Below are positions 42,188 to 52,475 of a DNA stretch of 64,000 nt, one piece after another. The position numbers and the translations under genes are program-made. This DNA is from Clostridia bacterium (GTDB lineage Bacteria > Bacillota > Clostridia > Oscillospirales > Acutalibacteraceae): positions 89,289 through 153,288 of the forward strand of contig JAFQQM010000009.1 of assembly GCA_017410585.1 (NCBI GenBank). Direction: 5' to 3'. The notes under the pieces were generated by a model. The model worked only from the letters and a program-made list of their open reading frames with translations. It was not told where the DNA came from and did no database searches. Position 1 is the first letter of the stretch. Each line of letters starts with the position of its first letter.

Positions 42188-43615
42188 ATGCGTCTGCGGC
42201 AGTTATTAGACGGTATTACGACCGTCAGCGAGGATCTCCCCATTACCGCCCTCACCTGCGATTCCCGTCGGGTGACCGAAGGATGTCTGTTCGTCTGTAT
42301 CGACGGGGTGGACACCGACGGACACGGGTTTGCCGCCGAAGCACTGGCAAACGGTGCCGCGGCGGTGGTGGTAGAGCGTGATCTCGGATTGCCGCAACAG
42401 ATACGGGTTCCTGATACACGGCAGGCGTGGGCACTGCTTTCCGCCAATTGGTTCGGGCATCCCGCCGAGAAACTGAAACTGATCGGAGTAACCGGCACCA
42501 ACGGCAAGACCAGCACCGTGTTTATGCTCCGGCAGATGCTGGAGACCTGCGGGTTTACGGTGGGGCTGTGCGGCACCGTACAGTACAGCGTCGGGGATCG
42601 GACGGTTCCCTCCGATGCCACCACGCCGGATGCCTATACCCTGCAAAAGTTACTGCGAAGAATGGTGGATGCCGGCTGTGATTTTGCGGTGATGGAGGTC
42701 TCCTCCCATTCCTTGGCACAACAACGGGTGGCGGGTCTTCGCTTTGATGCGGCGGTGTTTACCAATCTGACGCAGGACCATCTTGACTATCATCAAACAA
42801 TGGAAAACTACGGCCATACCAAACGGCAGTTGTTTTTGCAAAGCGACTGCGCGGTGGTGCCGTTTGACGACCCGTGGTCGGCACGGATGACGGCAGGTCT
42901 CACCTGCCCGATCACCCGCTTTTCGGCGGGAGAAGGCGGGGAGGTGACCGCCACCGACGTGGTCTACCGCCCCGACGGGGTGGATTTTACCGTCACCGCC
43001 GGCGACAGGCAACAGCGCGTTTCGTTGCCGGTTCCGGGGGAATTTTCGGTAAAAAACGCCATCGGCGCGGTGGCGGCGGCGCTCGCCGTCGGCTTGCCGT
43101 TTGAGGCGGTGTGCCACGCCGTTTCGTATATGACCGGTGTCAAGGGACGGGCGGAGATCGTTCCGACCGACCGACCGTTTACGGTGGTCATTGATTACGC
43201 CCATACCCCCGATGGGTTGGAACAAATTTGTCGGGCGTTGCAACACGGACTCTGCGGACGGTTGATGGTGCTGTTCGGTTGCGGCGGCGACCGCGACCGG
43301 ACCAAGCGCCCGCTGATGGGCGCAGTGGCGGCCAAGTGGGCGGATCTCACGGTGGTGACCTCCGATAATCCCCGCTTTGAAGACCCGAACACCATCATTG
43401 ACGATATTTTGCAAGGTATTCCCAGCGGCAGTCCGACGGCGGTCATTCCCGACCGCACCGAGGCGATCCGCTGGGTACTGGAACACGCAGAGGCGGGCGA
43501 CACGGTGTTGCTGGCCGGCAAAGGACACGAAACCTATCAGATCGTAAACGGCCGCGTTCTCCCCTATGACGAGCGACAGATCGTCGCGGAAGTGCTGGCC
43601 AAAAGAAAGGACTAA
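42188..43615 (+). CDS. murE: UDP-MurNAc-tripeptide synthetase MurE, copy 1
   Basis: 475 aa, ATG after GAAGGAGG. N-terminal UDP-binding domain, ATP loop GVTGTNGKTS (about residue 100), EVSSHSL, carbamylated-Lys region YGHTKRQLF, and C-terminal SDNPRFEDP with Arg396. DNPR is the signature of MurE enzymes that add meso-diaminopimelate. Adds the third stem residue to UDP-MurNAc-L-Ala-D-Glu. Directly followed by a second murE. Confidence 0.95.
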   Translation: MRLRQLLDGITTVSEDLPITALTCDSRRVTEGCLFVCIDGVDTDGHGFAAEALANGAAAVVVERDLGLPQQIRVPDTRQAWALLSANWFGHPAEKLKLIGVTGTNGKTSTVFMLRQMLETCGFTVGLCGTVQYSVGDRTVPSDATTPDAYTLQKLLRRMVDAGCDFAVMEVSSHSLAQQRVAGLRFDAAVFTNLTQDHLDYHQTMENYGHTKRQLFLQSDCAVVPFDDPWSARMTAGLTCPITRFSAGEGGEVTATDVVYRPDGVDFTVTAGDRQQRVSLPVPGEFSVKNAIGAVAAALAVGLPFEAVCHAVSYMTGVKGRAEIVPTDRPFTVVIDYAHTPDGLEQICRALQHGLCGRLMVLFGCGGDRDRTKRPLMGAVAAKWADLTVVTSDNPRFEDPNTIIDDILQGIPSGSPTAVIPDRTEAIRWVLEHAEAGDTVLLAGKGHETYQIVNGRVLPYDERQIVAEVLAKRKD

Positions 43616-43621
43616 AACGCT

Positions 43622-45049
43622 ATGCAATTACAGCAGTTGCTTGCCGGTGTGGCGGTGTTTGACGAAAACCCCACCATCACCTCGCTGGTATGTGATTCCC
43701 GCAAAGTGACCGAAGGTTGCCTCTTCGTCTGCATTGACGGCGTGGCTATCGACGCCCACCGCTTTGCCGCCGAGGCGCTCAACACCGGTGCGGCGGCGGT
43801 GGTGGTACAGCGGGATCTCGGTCTGCCTCACCAGATTCTGGTGGAGGATACCCGCTTGGCGTGGGCACTGCTGTCGGCCAACTGGTTTGGGCATCCGGCC
43901 GACCGGTTGCATATCATCGGTATCACCGGCACCAACGGCAAGACCAGCACCACCTACCTGCTCAAGCAGATGCTGGAAGCCTGCGGGCATAAGGTAGGGC
44001 TGTGCGGCACCATTCAAAACCTCATCGGTGATCGGGTGGTCCCCTCCGCCTCCACCACGCCGGACGCGTACGCGTTACAGCGGCTGTTTGCGGAGATGGC
44101 GGACGAACAGTGCGACTACGTGGTGATGGAAGTCTCCTCTCACGCCTTGCATCAGCGTCGCGTGGCGGGGGTGTGCTTTGCGGCAGGTGTGTTTACCAAC
44201 CTGACGCAGGATCACCTCGATTATCATAAGACGATGGAAAACTACTGCGATGCCAAGCGACTGCTGTTCCTGCAAAGCGAATGCGCGGTGGTGCAACAAA
44301 ACGATCCGTGGGTGGATCGGCTGACCGCCGGACTCACCTGCCCCATCTACCGTTTCGGTATCGGTGACAACGCCGACTACTATGCTTCGGATATCCAATA
44401 CCGCCCCGACGGGGTGGATTTCACCGTCAACGCCGGTGACCGTTCACAGCGGGTCTCGCTGGCCATGCCGGGTGAATTTTCGGTCAACAACGCCATGGGC
44501 GCGGTGACCGCCGCTTTGGCGGTGGGGTTGCCGTTTGACAAGGTCTGCGGCGCGATCTCCGCCTTGACCGGCGTTAACGGGCGGGCCGAGATCATCCCGA
44601 CCGACAGCGATTTCACGGTGGTGGTGGACTACGCCCACACCCCCGACGGCTTGGAAAAGATCTGCCAGACGTTGCAACTCGGTCTGCGCGGAAGACTCAT
44701 CACCCTGTTTGGCTGTACCGGCGACCGCGACCGTACCAAACGACCCATTATGGGGGCTATCGCCGCCAGACTTTCCGACCTGTTGGTGTTGACCTCCGAC
44801 AATCCCGGCTCGGAAGATCCGATGGACATCATCGACGAAGTACTCCCCGGTATTCCCGAAGGAACACCGATGGTCATCCTGCCCGACCGCGCCGAAGCGG
44901 TACGTTGGGCTATTGAAAATGCCCGACCGGGCGATACCGTACTGCTCGCCGGCAAGGGACACGAAACCTATCAGATTTTAAAAGACCGCACCGTCGATCT
45001 GGACGAGCGCAAGATCGTCGCCGAGGTGTTGGCAGGAAAGAAGGATTAA
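43622..45049 (+). CDS. murE: MurE paralogue, copy 2 (changed specificity motif)
   Basis: 475 aa, same length and aligned to copy 1 without gaps; by eye about two thirds identical. ATP loop GITGTNGKTS, EVSSHAL, YCDAKRLLF and GKGHETYQ are intact, so it should be active. The specificity motif reads SDNPGSEDP: Gly396 replaces the Arg that grips the diaminopimelate side chain. It sits where murF normally lies. It may add another amino acid, act in sporulation, or be a spare copy; none is shown by the sequence. Confidence 0.9.
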   Translation: MQLQQLLAGVAVFDENPTITSLVCDSRKVTEGCLFVCIDGVAIDAHRFAAEALNTGAAAVVVQRDLGLPHQILVEDTRLAWALLSANWFGHPADRLHIIGITGTNGKTSTTYLLKQMLEACGHKVGLCGTIQNLIGDRVVPSASTTPDAYALQRLFAEMADEQCDYVVMEVSSHALHQRRVAGVCFAAGVFTNLTQDHLDYHKTMENYCDAKRLLFLQSECAVVQQNDPWVDRLTAGLTCPIYRFGIGDNADYYASDIQYRPDGVDFTVNAGDRSQRVSLAMPGEFSVNNAMGAVTAALAVGLPFDKVCGAISALTGVNGRAEIIPTDSDFTVVVDYAHTPDGLEKICQTLQLGLRGRLITLFGCTGDRDRTKRPIMGAIAARLSDLLVLTSDNPGSEDPMDIIDEVLPGIPEGTPMVILPDRAEAVRWAIENARPGDTVLLAGKGHETYQILKDRTVDLDERKIVAEVLAGKKD

Positions 45050-45053
45050 CGCT

Positions 45054-46076
45054 ATGCCGAATATCACGCAACCGTTGGTGCTCATCGCCACGGCGGTCAT
45101 TGCTTTTGCGGTGGCGGCGGTGCTGGGGCGCAAAGTCATCCCGTTATTGCATAAACTGAAATTCGGACAGACTATTTTGGATATCGGTCCGTCTTGGCAC
45201 AAAAACAAACAAGGCACTCCGACGATGGGCGGTATTCTTTTCATCCTCGGTATGCTGGTGGCGTTGCCGGTGATGCTGGTATTTTGCGGCACCGTGCTGG
45301 ACTTTAACATTCTCACCGAGCCGGTCCCGACCCAACTGCGGCTGTACGGCGGCATCGTGCTGGCGCTCGGTTGCGGTGCCATCGGCTTTGTGGACGACTA
45401 TATCAAGATCGTCAAAAAGCGTAATCTCGGCCTGACCGACAAACAAAAACTGTTTATGCAGTTTGCGCTGGCGCTCGGTTACGGTCTGCTGCTGTATTTC
45501 GGCGGCGAAGGCGCCCGCAGTTTCCATCTTCCGTTTATCGGGATGGTGGACTTCGGTTTCTGGGTGGTACCGGCGGTCATCTTTATCGTGGCCGGTGCTT
45601 CCAATGCGACCAATATTACCGACGGTGTGGACGGTCTGTGCGGCACCGTAACGGTGTTTGCGGCCATTGCCTTCCTCACCGTCTGCGGACTGCTCGGCGA
45701 GTTCTACCAAGGACTGTTGACGGCGGCACTCATCGGCGGTCTTCTGGGCTTTTTGGTGTACAATCTCCACCCCGCCAAAGTATTTATGGGCGACACCGGC
45801 TCGCTGTTTATCGGCGGTGCGCTTTGCGCCATTGCCTTCGGCATCGGGCATCCGTTACTGCTCATTCCCTTTGGTGTCATTTACATCATCGAGACGCTGT
45901 CGGTCATCGTGCAGGTCGGTTACTTCAAACTGACCCACGGCAAGCGTCTGTTCCGTATGGCCCCCATCCATCATCACTTTGAAATGGGCGGCTGGAACGA
46001 AAATCGCATCGTTCTCACCTTCTCCGCCATCACCATCGTGGTGGCCGTCATCACCGTGCTGGTGATGTGGCTGTGA
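45054..46076 (+). CDS. mraY: Phospho-MurNAc-pentapeptide transferase
   Basis: 340 aa, about ten membrane helices. Catalytic DDYIK (FVDDYIKIVKKRN), NITDGVDGL and HHHFEMGGW are MraY signatures. Transfers phospho-MurNAc-pentapeptide to undecaprenyl phosphate, making lipid I. Four bases after murE copy 2. Confidence 0.96.
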   Translation: MPNITQPLVLIATAVIAFAVAAVLGRKVIPLLHKLKFGQTILDIGPSWHKNKQGTPTMGGILFILGMLVALPVMLVFCGTVLDFNILTEPVPTQLRLYGGIVLALGCGAIGFVDDYIKIVKKRNLGLTDKQKLFMQFALALGYGLLLYFGGEGARSFHLPFIGMVDFGFWVVPAVIFIVAGASNATNITDGVDGLCGTVTVFAAIAFLTVCGLLGEFYQGLLTAALIGGLLGFLVYNLHPAKVFMGDTGSLFIGGALCAIAFGIGHPLLLIPFGVIYIIETLSVIVQVGYFKLTHGKRLFRMAPIHHHFEMGGWNENRIVLTFSAITIVVAVITVLVMWL

Positions 46077-46111
46077 TCTCATCTTGCAATCTTCGAAAGG
46101 AGGAACCAACC

Positions 46112-47308
46112 GTGGACACCGAAGCCAAAGCCAAAAAGGGACGCAAATGGTGGCAGCACATCTTCCGTGCCGCCGGCACGCTGGATGCGCCGTTTATCCT
46201 CATCTTACTGTTGCTGTTGGCCATCGGCCTCATTTGCCTGTTTTCGGCCAGTTATATCTACGCCGACTACTATGACGGCGACAGTTTCTTCTACATCCGC
46301 AAACAGTTTATCTTTGCGCTCATCGGTATCGTGGCGCTGTTTGGCGTTTCCTTCTTCGATTATCATATCCTGCACCGGCTGACTTGGCCGATATTCGGCT
46401 TGTCGCTTTTGTTGCTGATCGTCGTCTTTTTCGTTCCCTCCCCTACCGGCATCCAGCGTTGGATCGACCTGCCCGGTATCGGCGGTTTCCAGCCGTCGGA
46501 ACTGGCAAAATTTGCGATCATTTTGGCCTTTTCCCACCTCATTTCCATCAACCACAAACGGATGAACAAGTTCACCGTCGGGTTTGTCCCTTTCGTCTGT
46601 CTGCTGGGCGTCGTAGCCGCGCTGGTGCTGTTTGAGCCGCACCTGTCGGGTACCATTCTCATCGTCGCCATCGGCGCGATCTTGATGTTTGTCGGCGGCA
46701 CCAATCCCGCCTATCTGCTCGGTGTCGGCGCGCTCGGTATCGGCGCGGTGGTGCTGTTGGTCGGTGTGTTCGGCTACGAAGCCGAACGCATCGCGGTGTG
46801 GCAAAATCCGCTGGAAGTATTCAACTCCGGCTCGGAAGGCCGCGATATGGCGTGGCAAACGGTGCAGTCGCTGTACGCCATCGGTTCGGGCGGATTGATG
46901 GGACTCGGACTCGGCAACTCGGTCGAAAAGCATCTGTTCCTGCCGGAACCGCAAAACGACTTTATCTTCGCCATCGTCTGCGAGGAACTCGGGTTTGTCG
47001 GTGCGGCCCTCATTATCGTGCTGTTCGGGTTGCTGGTATGGCGCGGTATCGTCATCAGTATGCGCGCCGCCGATAAATTCGGCGCGATGCTCGCGATGGG
47101 CATCAGCGCCCAGATCGGCGTGCAGGTGATACTCAATATCATGGTGGTCACCAATCTGATGCCAAACACCGGTATCGGCCTGCCGTTTTTCAGTTACGGC
47201 GGTTCGTCACTGGTGATGATCATGGCGCAGATGGGAGTCATCCTCTCGGTTTCCCGTCAGGCACGCCAAAAAGCGAAACTGACGACCATCCCAAAGGAGG
47301 CAAAATAA
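46112..47308 (+). CDS. ftsW: SEDS peptidoglycan polymerase FtsW/SpoVE
   Basis: 398 aa. GTG 46112 chosen because AAAGGAGG lies eight bases upstream; an ATG at 46067 is inside mraY. Ten membrane helices, long loop with WQNPLEVFNSGSEGRD, and catalytic-region motif NTGIGLPFFSYGGSS. Polymerises glycan strands with the class B PBP. murD, which often precedes ftsW, is absent. Confidence 0.92.
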   Translation: MDTEAKAKKGRKWWQHIFRAAGTLDAPFILILLLLLAIGLICLFSASYIYADYYDGDSFFYIRKQFIFALIGIVALFGVSFFDYHILHRLTWPIFGLSLLLLIVVFFVPSPTGIQRWIDLPGIGGFQPSELAKFAIILAFSHLISINHKRMNKFTVGFVPFVCLLGVVAALVLFEPHLSGTILIVAIGAILMFVGGTNPAYLLGVGALGIGAVVLLVGVFGYEAERIAVWQNPLEVFNSGSEGRDMAWQTVQSLYAIGSGGLMGLGLGNSVEKHLFLPEPQNDFIFAIVCEELGFVGAALIIVLFGLLVWRGIVISMRAADKFGAMLAMGISAQIGVQVILNIMVVTNLMPNTGIGLPFFSYGGSSLVMIMAQMGVILSVSRQARQKAKLTTIPKEAK

Positions 47309-48429
47309 TGCGTGTTTTGATGACCGGCGGCGGTACGGCCGGACATATCAATCCGGCGTTGGCGATCGCGGCGGATATCCGTCGGCGGGTGCCGGATGCG
47401 GAATTTCTGTTTGTCGGCGCAACCGGCCGTATGGAGACCGAATTGGTGCCCAAAGCGGGGTATCCGCTTAAGACCATCACGGTCAAAGGCTTTTCCCGCC
47501 GGTTGACACCGGCCGGCATCGCTCATAACGTCAGCGCGGCATGGTATGCACTGGCCGCCGGCGGGGCTTGCAAAAAGATCTTAAAAGAATTTCAGCCGGA
47601 TATCGCCATCGGCACCGGCGGTTACGTTTGCGGCCCGATCCTGCGGACCGCCGCCAAGATGGGCATTCCCGTAGTGGTACACGAATCCAACGCCCTGCCG
47701 GGGGTGACGGTCAAGATGTTGGCAAAATACGCCACCGCCATCTGCCTGCCCACCGAGGAGGCCAAATCCCGTATGCCGGCGGACAGTTGTCCGTTGGCGG
47801 TCACCGGTAACCCGCTCCGTGCGGAATTCCTGTCGGTGGACAAAGCGGCGGCACGGAAAGCGCTCGGCGTGGACGACCGTCCGTTGGTGCTGTCCTTCGG
47901 CGGCAGTCTCGGCGCCCGCCGCATAAACGAGGCAATGACCGACGTGTTGGTGCAAAGCGCCAAAAGCGGTCGGTGCCAGCACATCCACGGCACCGGCAAA
48001 AACGGCTATGACGAGATGATGGCGGCGCTGGCGGCGCGTGGCGTCACCGGCAAAGAAGACGGTCTGTCGATTCGTCCGTACATCGATAACATCGTCGATT
48101 GTATGGCGGCGGCGGATCTGGTCATCTGCCGTTGCGGAGCGATGACCATCAGCGAATTGCCCGCCTGCGGCGCGGCCTCCGTGCTCATCCCCTCCCCCTA
48201 CGTAGCAGAGAACCATCAGTTCCATAACGCCATGGTGCTGGTCAATAAAGGGGCGGCGGTTTGTATTGAGGAAAAAGATCTCACCGGCGAAACGTTGGCC
48301 GCCACCGTGGAAGAATTGCTCGCCGACCCCGACAAACTCCGCCGGATGGGCGAAGCCGCGCGGGAAGGGGCTATTTTGGACGCCTCCGACCGCATTTGGG
48401 CGATCATCGAAAGTGCTTTGAAAAAATAA
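47308..48429 (+). CDS. murG: UDP-GlcNAc transferase MurG
   Basis: 373 aa, TAATG overlap with ftsW. MTGGGTAGHINPALA (N-terminal G-loop), HESNALPG, GGSLGARRINEA and CRCGAMTISELPA (donor-binding site). Converts lipid I to lipid II on the inner membrane face. Confidence 0.96.
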   Translation: MRVLMTGGGTAGHINPALAIAADIRRRVPDAEFLFVGATGRMETELVPKAGYPLKTITVKGFSRRLTPAGIAHNVSAAWYALAAGGACKKILKEFQPDIAIGTGGYVCGPILRTAAKMGIPVVVHESNALPGVTVKMLAKYATAICLPTEEAKSRMPADSCPLAVTGNPLRAEFLSVDKAAARKALGVDDRPLVLSFGGSLGARRINEAMTDVLVQSAKSGRCQHIHGTGKNGYDEMMAALAARGVTGKEDGLSIRPYIDNIVDCMAAADLVICRCGAMTISELPACGAASVLIPSPYVAENHQFHNAMVLVNKGAAVCIEEKDLTGETLAATVEELLADPDKLRRMGEAAREGAILDASDRIWAIIESALKK

Positions 48430-48502
48430 TCCGCACCCCACTCCTTTGACTGTCATACTGTGACAGTGCGGAAGTCTTTCCGTATCAAAGGAGGGAGTGC
48501 GT

Positions 48503-49765
48503 ATGTCCCGATTATTGATAGACGGCGGGCATCGGCTGAACGGAGAGATCGCGGTTCACGGTGCCAAAAACGCCGTGTTGCCGTTGCTGGCGGCCACGTT
48601 GTTGGCAGACGGCGAGAGCCTGCTACATAACGTGCCGGCGCTGTCGGACGTCGACGGATGTCTGGAGATCCTGCAACAGTTCGGTTGCCGTATACGGCGG
48701 GAGGGCGGCACGGTCGCCGTCTCCCCAAACGGTGCCGACCGACCGATCATTTCGGATGCGCTGATGCGCAAGATGCGATCTTCCATCGTCTTTTTGGGGG
48801 CGATGATGGCGCGTTTCGGCGAAGCGTATCTGTCCTATCCCGGCGGGTGCGAGTTGGGTCCTCGCCCCATCGACCTGCATCTGTCTGCCCTGCGGCAGAT
48901 GGGAGCCGAGATCATCGAACGGCGCGGGCAACTCCGTGCCACTTTGCCCAACGGCCGATTTCGCGGTTGTACCGTTTCGCTGGCGTTTCCCAGCGTCGGC
49001 GCGACCGAAAACGTGTTGCTGGCGGCGGTCACCGCCGAAGGCACCACCACCCTGCTCAATGCCGCACGCGAGCCGGAGATCGCCGATCTCGCGGCCTATC
49101 TTTCCGCCTGCGGTGCGGATATCCGCATTGACGGCGGCACGGTGACGGTACGGGGTGTCCCCCGCTTGACGGCCGCCGAACACACCGTGATGCCTGACCG
49201 CATTGAAGCCGCCACCTATTTGGCGGCGGCCGCCGTCACCGAAGGACGGGTCACCGTTACCGATCTTTGCCCCGCCCATATTGCGACGATTCTGCCCATT
49301 TTCTCGGAGATGGGTTGTCAACTGAAAACGTCCGCCGACAGCGTCACGCTGGAAGCCCCACCCCGCTTAAAACGCATTCCGTATCTGCGGACGATGCCCT
49401 ACCCCGGATTTCCCACCGATGCCGCCGCACCGTTGCTCACCGCCGCCACCTTGGCGAAGGGAACCAGCGTGTTTGTGGAGAGCATCTTCGAATGCCGCTA
49501 CAAATACGTCGGCGAACTGATACGGATGGGCGCACACGTCCAGACCGAAGGACGGGTGGCGGTGGTGGAAGGCGTTCGCTCCCTATCCGGTGCGGCGGTG
49601 GATTGCACCGACCTGCGCGGCGGCGCGGCTTTGGTGGTGGCGGCGTTGGCGGCCGAGGGGCGCACCGCCATCGGAAAATTGGAACATTTAGACCGCGGTT
49701 ATGCGGCGCTGGAAGACGGCTTGTCCGCTTTAGGCGCCCGCATCCGGCGGGTGTCAGAATCATAA
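48503..49765 (+). CDS. murA: UDP-GlcNAc 1-carboxyvinyltransferase
   Basis: 420 aa, ATG 48503 after GGAGGGAGTG. Catalytic Cys116 in YPGGCELGPRPIDLHL (fosfomycin target Cys in E. coli), GAKNAVLPLLAA at the N-terminus, PGFPTDAAAP and the FESIFECRYKYV-like RYKYVGEL. First committed step of peptidoglycan synthesis. A 73-base gap upstream contains a CCGCAC...GTGCGG stem with an inner hairpin but no T run. Confidence 0.95.
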   Translation: MSRLLIDGGHRLNGEIAVHGAKNAVLPLLAATLLADGESLLHNVPALSDVDGCLEILQQFGCRIRREGGTVAVSPNGADRPIISDALMRKMRSSIVFLGAMMARFGEAYLSYPGGCELGPRPIDLHLSALRQMGAEIIERRGQLRATLPNGRFRGCTVSLAFPSVGATENVLLAAVTAEGTTTLLNAAREPEIADLAAYLSACGADIRIDGGTVTVRGVPRLTAAEHTVMPDRIEAATYLAAAAVTEGRVTVTDLCPAHIATILPIFSEMGCQLKTSADSVTLEAPPRLKRIPYLRTMPYPGFPTDAAAPLLTAATLAKGTSVFVESIFECRYKYVGELIRMGAHVQTEGRVAVVEGVRSLSGAAVDCTDLRGGAALVVAALAAEGRTAIGKLEHLDRGYAALEDGLSALGARIRRVSES

Positions 49766-49784
49766 AAGAAAGGAATTTTCTGCC

Positions 49785-50750
49785 GTGAGCGTCACACAGA
49801 TCCCACGAAAACCGAATAAAAAAATGGACGTCGGCGTGCGACGTCTGCTCACTTCGGTGGTGTTGTTCATCCTCATCATCGTGGTGGTGGCGCTCATCGT
49901 GCATTTCTATCCGCTGGCGAAGGCGCACCGCGCCGAACAGCAACTGCAACAGCAGACCGGACAATCGGCCGCCGCAGGCAGTACCGCCATCAAGGAGATC
50001 CGCGTAGAAGGCAACGATCATCTGCCTGCCGATACCATCGTGGCGGCCTCGGGGTTGCAGGTCGGACAGAACTTTATGACGGTCAGCAAGACCGCCGCCG
50101 AAAGCAATATTCTGTCGCTGTGCCCTTATATCAAGAGCGTCAAGGTCACCACGCCGACTGCCGACGTGTTTGTGATCACCGTGGTGGAAAAGACCGCTGT
50201 AGCGGCGGTTTACGACAGCGGACGCTGGGTATTGCTCGGAGAGGATCTCACCGCCATCGGATATCGGGAGATGACCTCCGACGTGCCGGAACGCATTTTG
50301 TACGTACGCGGTGCCGATACCACCGGCAACAAACTGGGCGAAGCGGCGTTAGAGCAACGTTCCGCCGGTATTCTGGAACGGCTGTTACACGAACTGAACA
50401 GCCAGCAGGTGACCGGTATCTGCGAGATCGATATGACCAGCCTGACCCATCTGTCGATGGTGTGGAATCATCAGTTACGGGTGGAACTCGGCGACGACAG
50501 CAACCTCGCCTACGAGGTGCGGGTGTTTGCCAGTACGTTGCCGAAGGTACTGGGAGACTACGGCAAGCACGCCAAAGGCATTATGGATCTGTCCTCCTAC
50601 TCGGATGACAACAAGGAGAATAATCAGGTCATTTTCACCCCCACCGACCGCATTCAGGATCATTTCACGCCGCCGACCGAATCGACCGAAAGTACCGAAT
50701 CGACCGGCGATGGCGAAGAAGAGACCGCCGACGAAACCGAAGAATACTGA
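49785..50750 (+). CDS. ftsQ: Cell division protein FtsQ/DivIB
   Basis: 321 aa, GTG start after AAAGGAA. Cytoplasmic basic N-terminus, one membrane helix (about residues 22-44), POTRA domain with IKEIRVEGNDHLPADTIVAASGL, beta domain, then an acidic Thr/Glu-rich tail (STESTESTGDGEEETADETEE). Part of the FtsQLB subcomplex. Own terminator follows, so ftsZ is expressed separately. Confidence 0.9.
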   Translation: MSVTQIPRKPNKKMDVGVRRLLTSVVLFILIIVVVALIVHFYPLAKAHRAEQQLQQQTGQSAAAGSTAIKEIRVEGNDHLPADTIVAASGLQVGQNFMTVSKTAAESNILSLCPYIKSVKVTTPTADVFVITVVEKTAVAAVYDSGRWVLLGEDLTAIGYREMTSDVPERILYVRGADTTGNKLGEAALEQRSAGILERLLHELNSQQVTGICEIDMTSLTHLSMVWNHQLRVELGDDSNLAYEVRVFASTLPKVLGDYGKHAKGIMDLSSYSDDNKENNQVIFTPTDRIQDHFTPPTESTESTESTGDGEEETADETEEY

Positions 50751-50766
50751 CAACTGCATTTTTTTC

Positions 50767-50796
50767 AAAAAAGCCGAAAATTTTTTCGGCTTTTTT
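50767..50796 (+). terminator. ftsQ terminator (end of dcw operon)
   Basis: AAAAAAGCCGAAAA / TTTTCGGCTTTTTT hairpin. Confidence 0.85.
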
Positions 50797-50797
50797 C

Positions 50798-50826
50798 TTG
50801 CACTTTACGAACAGTTGTGATATGAT
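50798..50826 (+). promoter_or_regulatory. ftsZ promoter
   Basis: TTGCAC, 17-base spacer, TATGAT; begins at the last T of the ftsQ terminator. Confidence 0.75.
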
Positions 50827-50903
50827 AGAATTAAATATACAAGATGTACTACTATACATCCGTCTTGCACGGATGGGGCACTAAATATCAGGAGGTTTAC
50901 GAG

Positions 50904-52040
<1,137 letters not shown>

Positions 52041-52045
52041 AACCA

Positions 52046-52080
52046 AAAACTCCCGATGCGGATGCATCGGGAGTTTTTTT
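52046..52080. terminator. Bidirectional terminator between ftsZ and the DUF896 gene
   Basis: AAAACTCCCGATGC / GCATCGGGAGTTTT stem with T7. Confidence 0.85.
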
Positions 52081-52282
52081 ATAACCGTTTCTTCAGTTTT
52101 TTCTTTTTGCCGTCGGGGGTGACCACGTAGGTGTTATCCAACTGTGCCCGCAGGCTCGCCTTGTACGCCTCGATATATTCCCGACGAAGCGCGGCTTGCT
52201 CGGTCTGCTCCGCCTCGGTCAGACCTTCCGCCTTCGCTTTGCGGGACAACTCGTTGATACGCGCGATCTTTTGTTCATCCAT
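52079..52282 (-). CDS. DUF896 (YnzC-like) small protein
   Basis: 67 aa, start ATG 52282 (MDEQKIARINELSRKAK) after AGAGGTGAAGG. The helical hairpin INELSRKAKAEGLTEAEQTEQAALRREY (in two helices) followed by a basic tail is the DUF896 pattern. B. subtilis members such as YneB-operon YnzC are linked to the SOS response, but no LexA box is seen here. Confidence 0.85.
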   Translation of the reverse strand: MDEQKIARINELSRKAKAEGLTEAEQTEQAALRREYIEAYKASLRAQLDNTYVVTPDGKKKKLKKRL

Positions 52283-52413
52283 TTCCTTCACCTCTGCCCC
52301 CTATCATACCACACCTTTTTAATTTTGACAAGCCTTTGCGTGCAAACCCGCTTGGCCCACTCTTGAGGGGGGCAAAACGGTAGCCGTGAGTTTGCGTAAT
52401 TCTTTTTTCGGTT

Positions 52414-52442
52414 TTGACAAGTCTCATCAATTATGGTATGAT
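52414..52442 (+). promoter_or_regulatory. mtnN promoter
   Basis: TTGACA, 17-base spacer, TATGAT. Confidence 0.75.
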
Positions 52443-52475
52443 AAAAGGCAGAAACACAAAAGGAGCGAAACCGTT

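Noticed and set aside
48430..48480. Hairpin between murG and murA as a terminator
   Set aside because: The CCGCAC/GTGCGG stem has no T run, and murA appears to continue the operon.
50805..50820. Possible LexA box upstream of ftsZ (CGAACAGTTGTGA)
   Set aside because: Only the left half fits; the right half GTTCG is missing.
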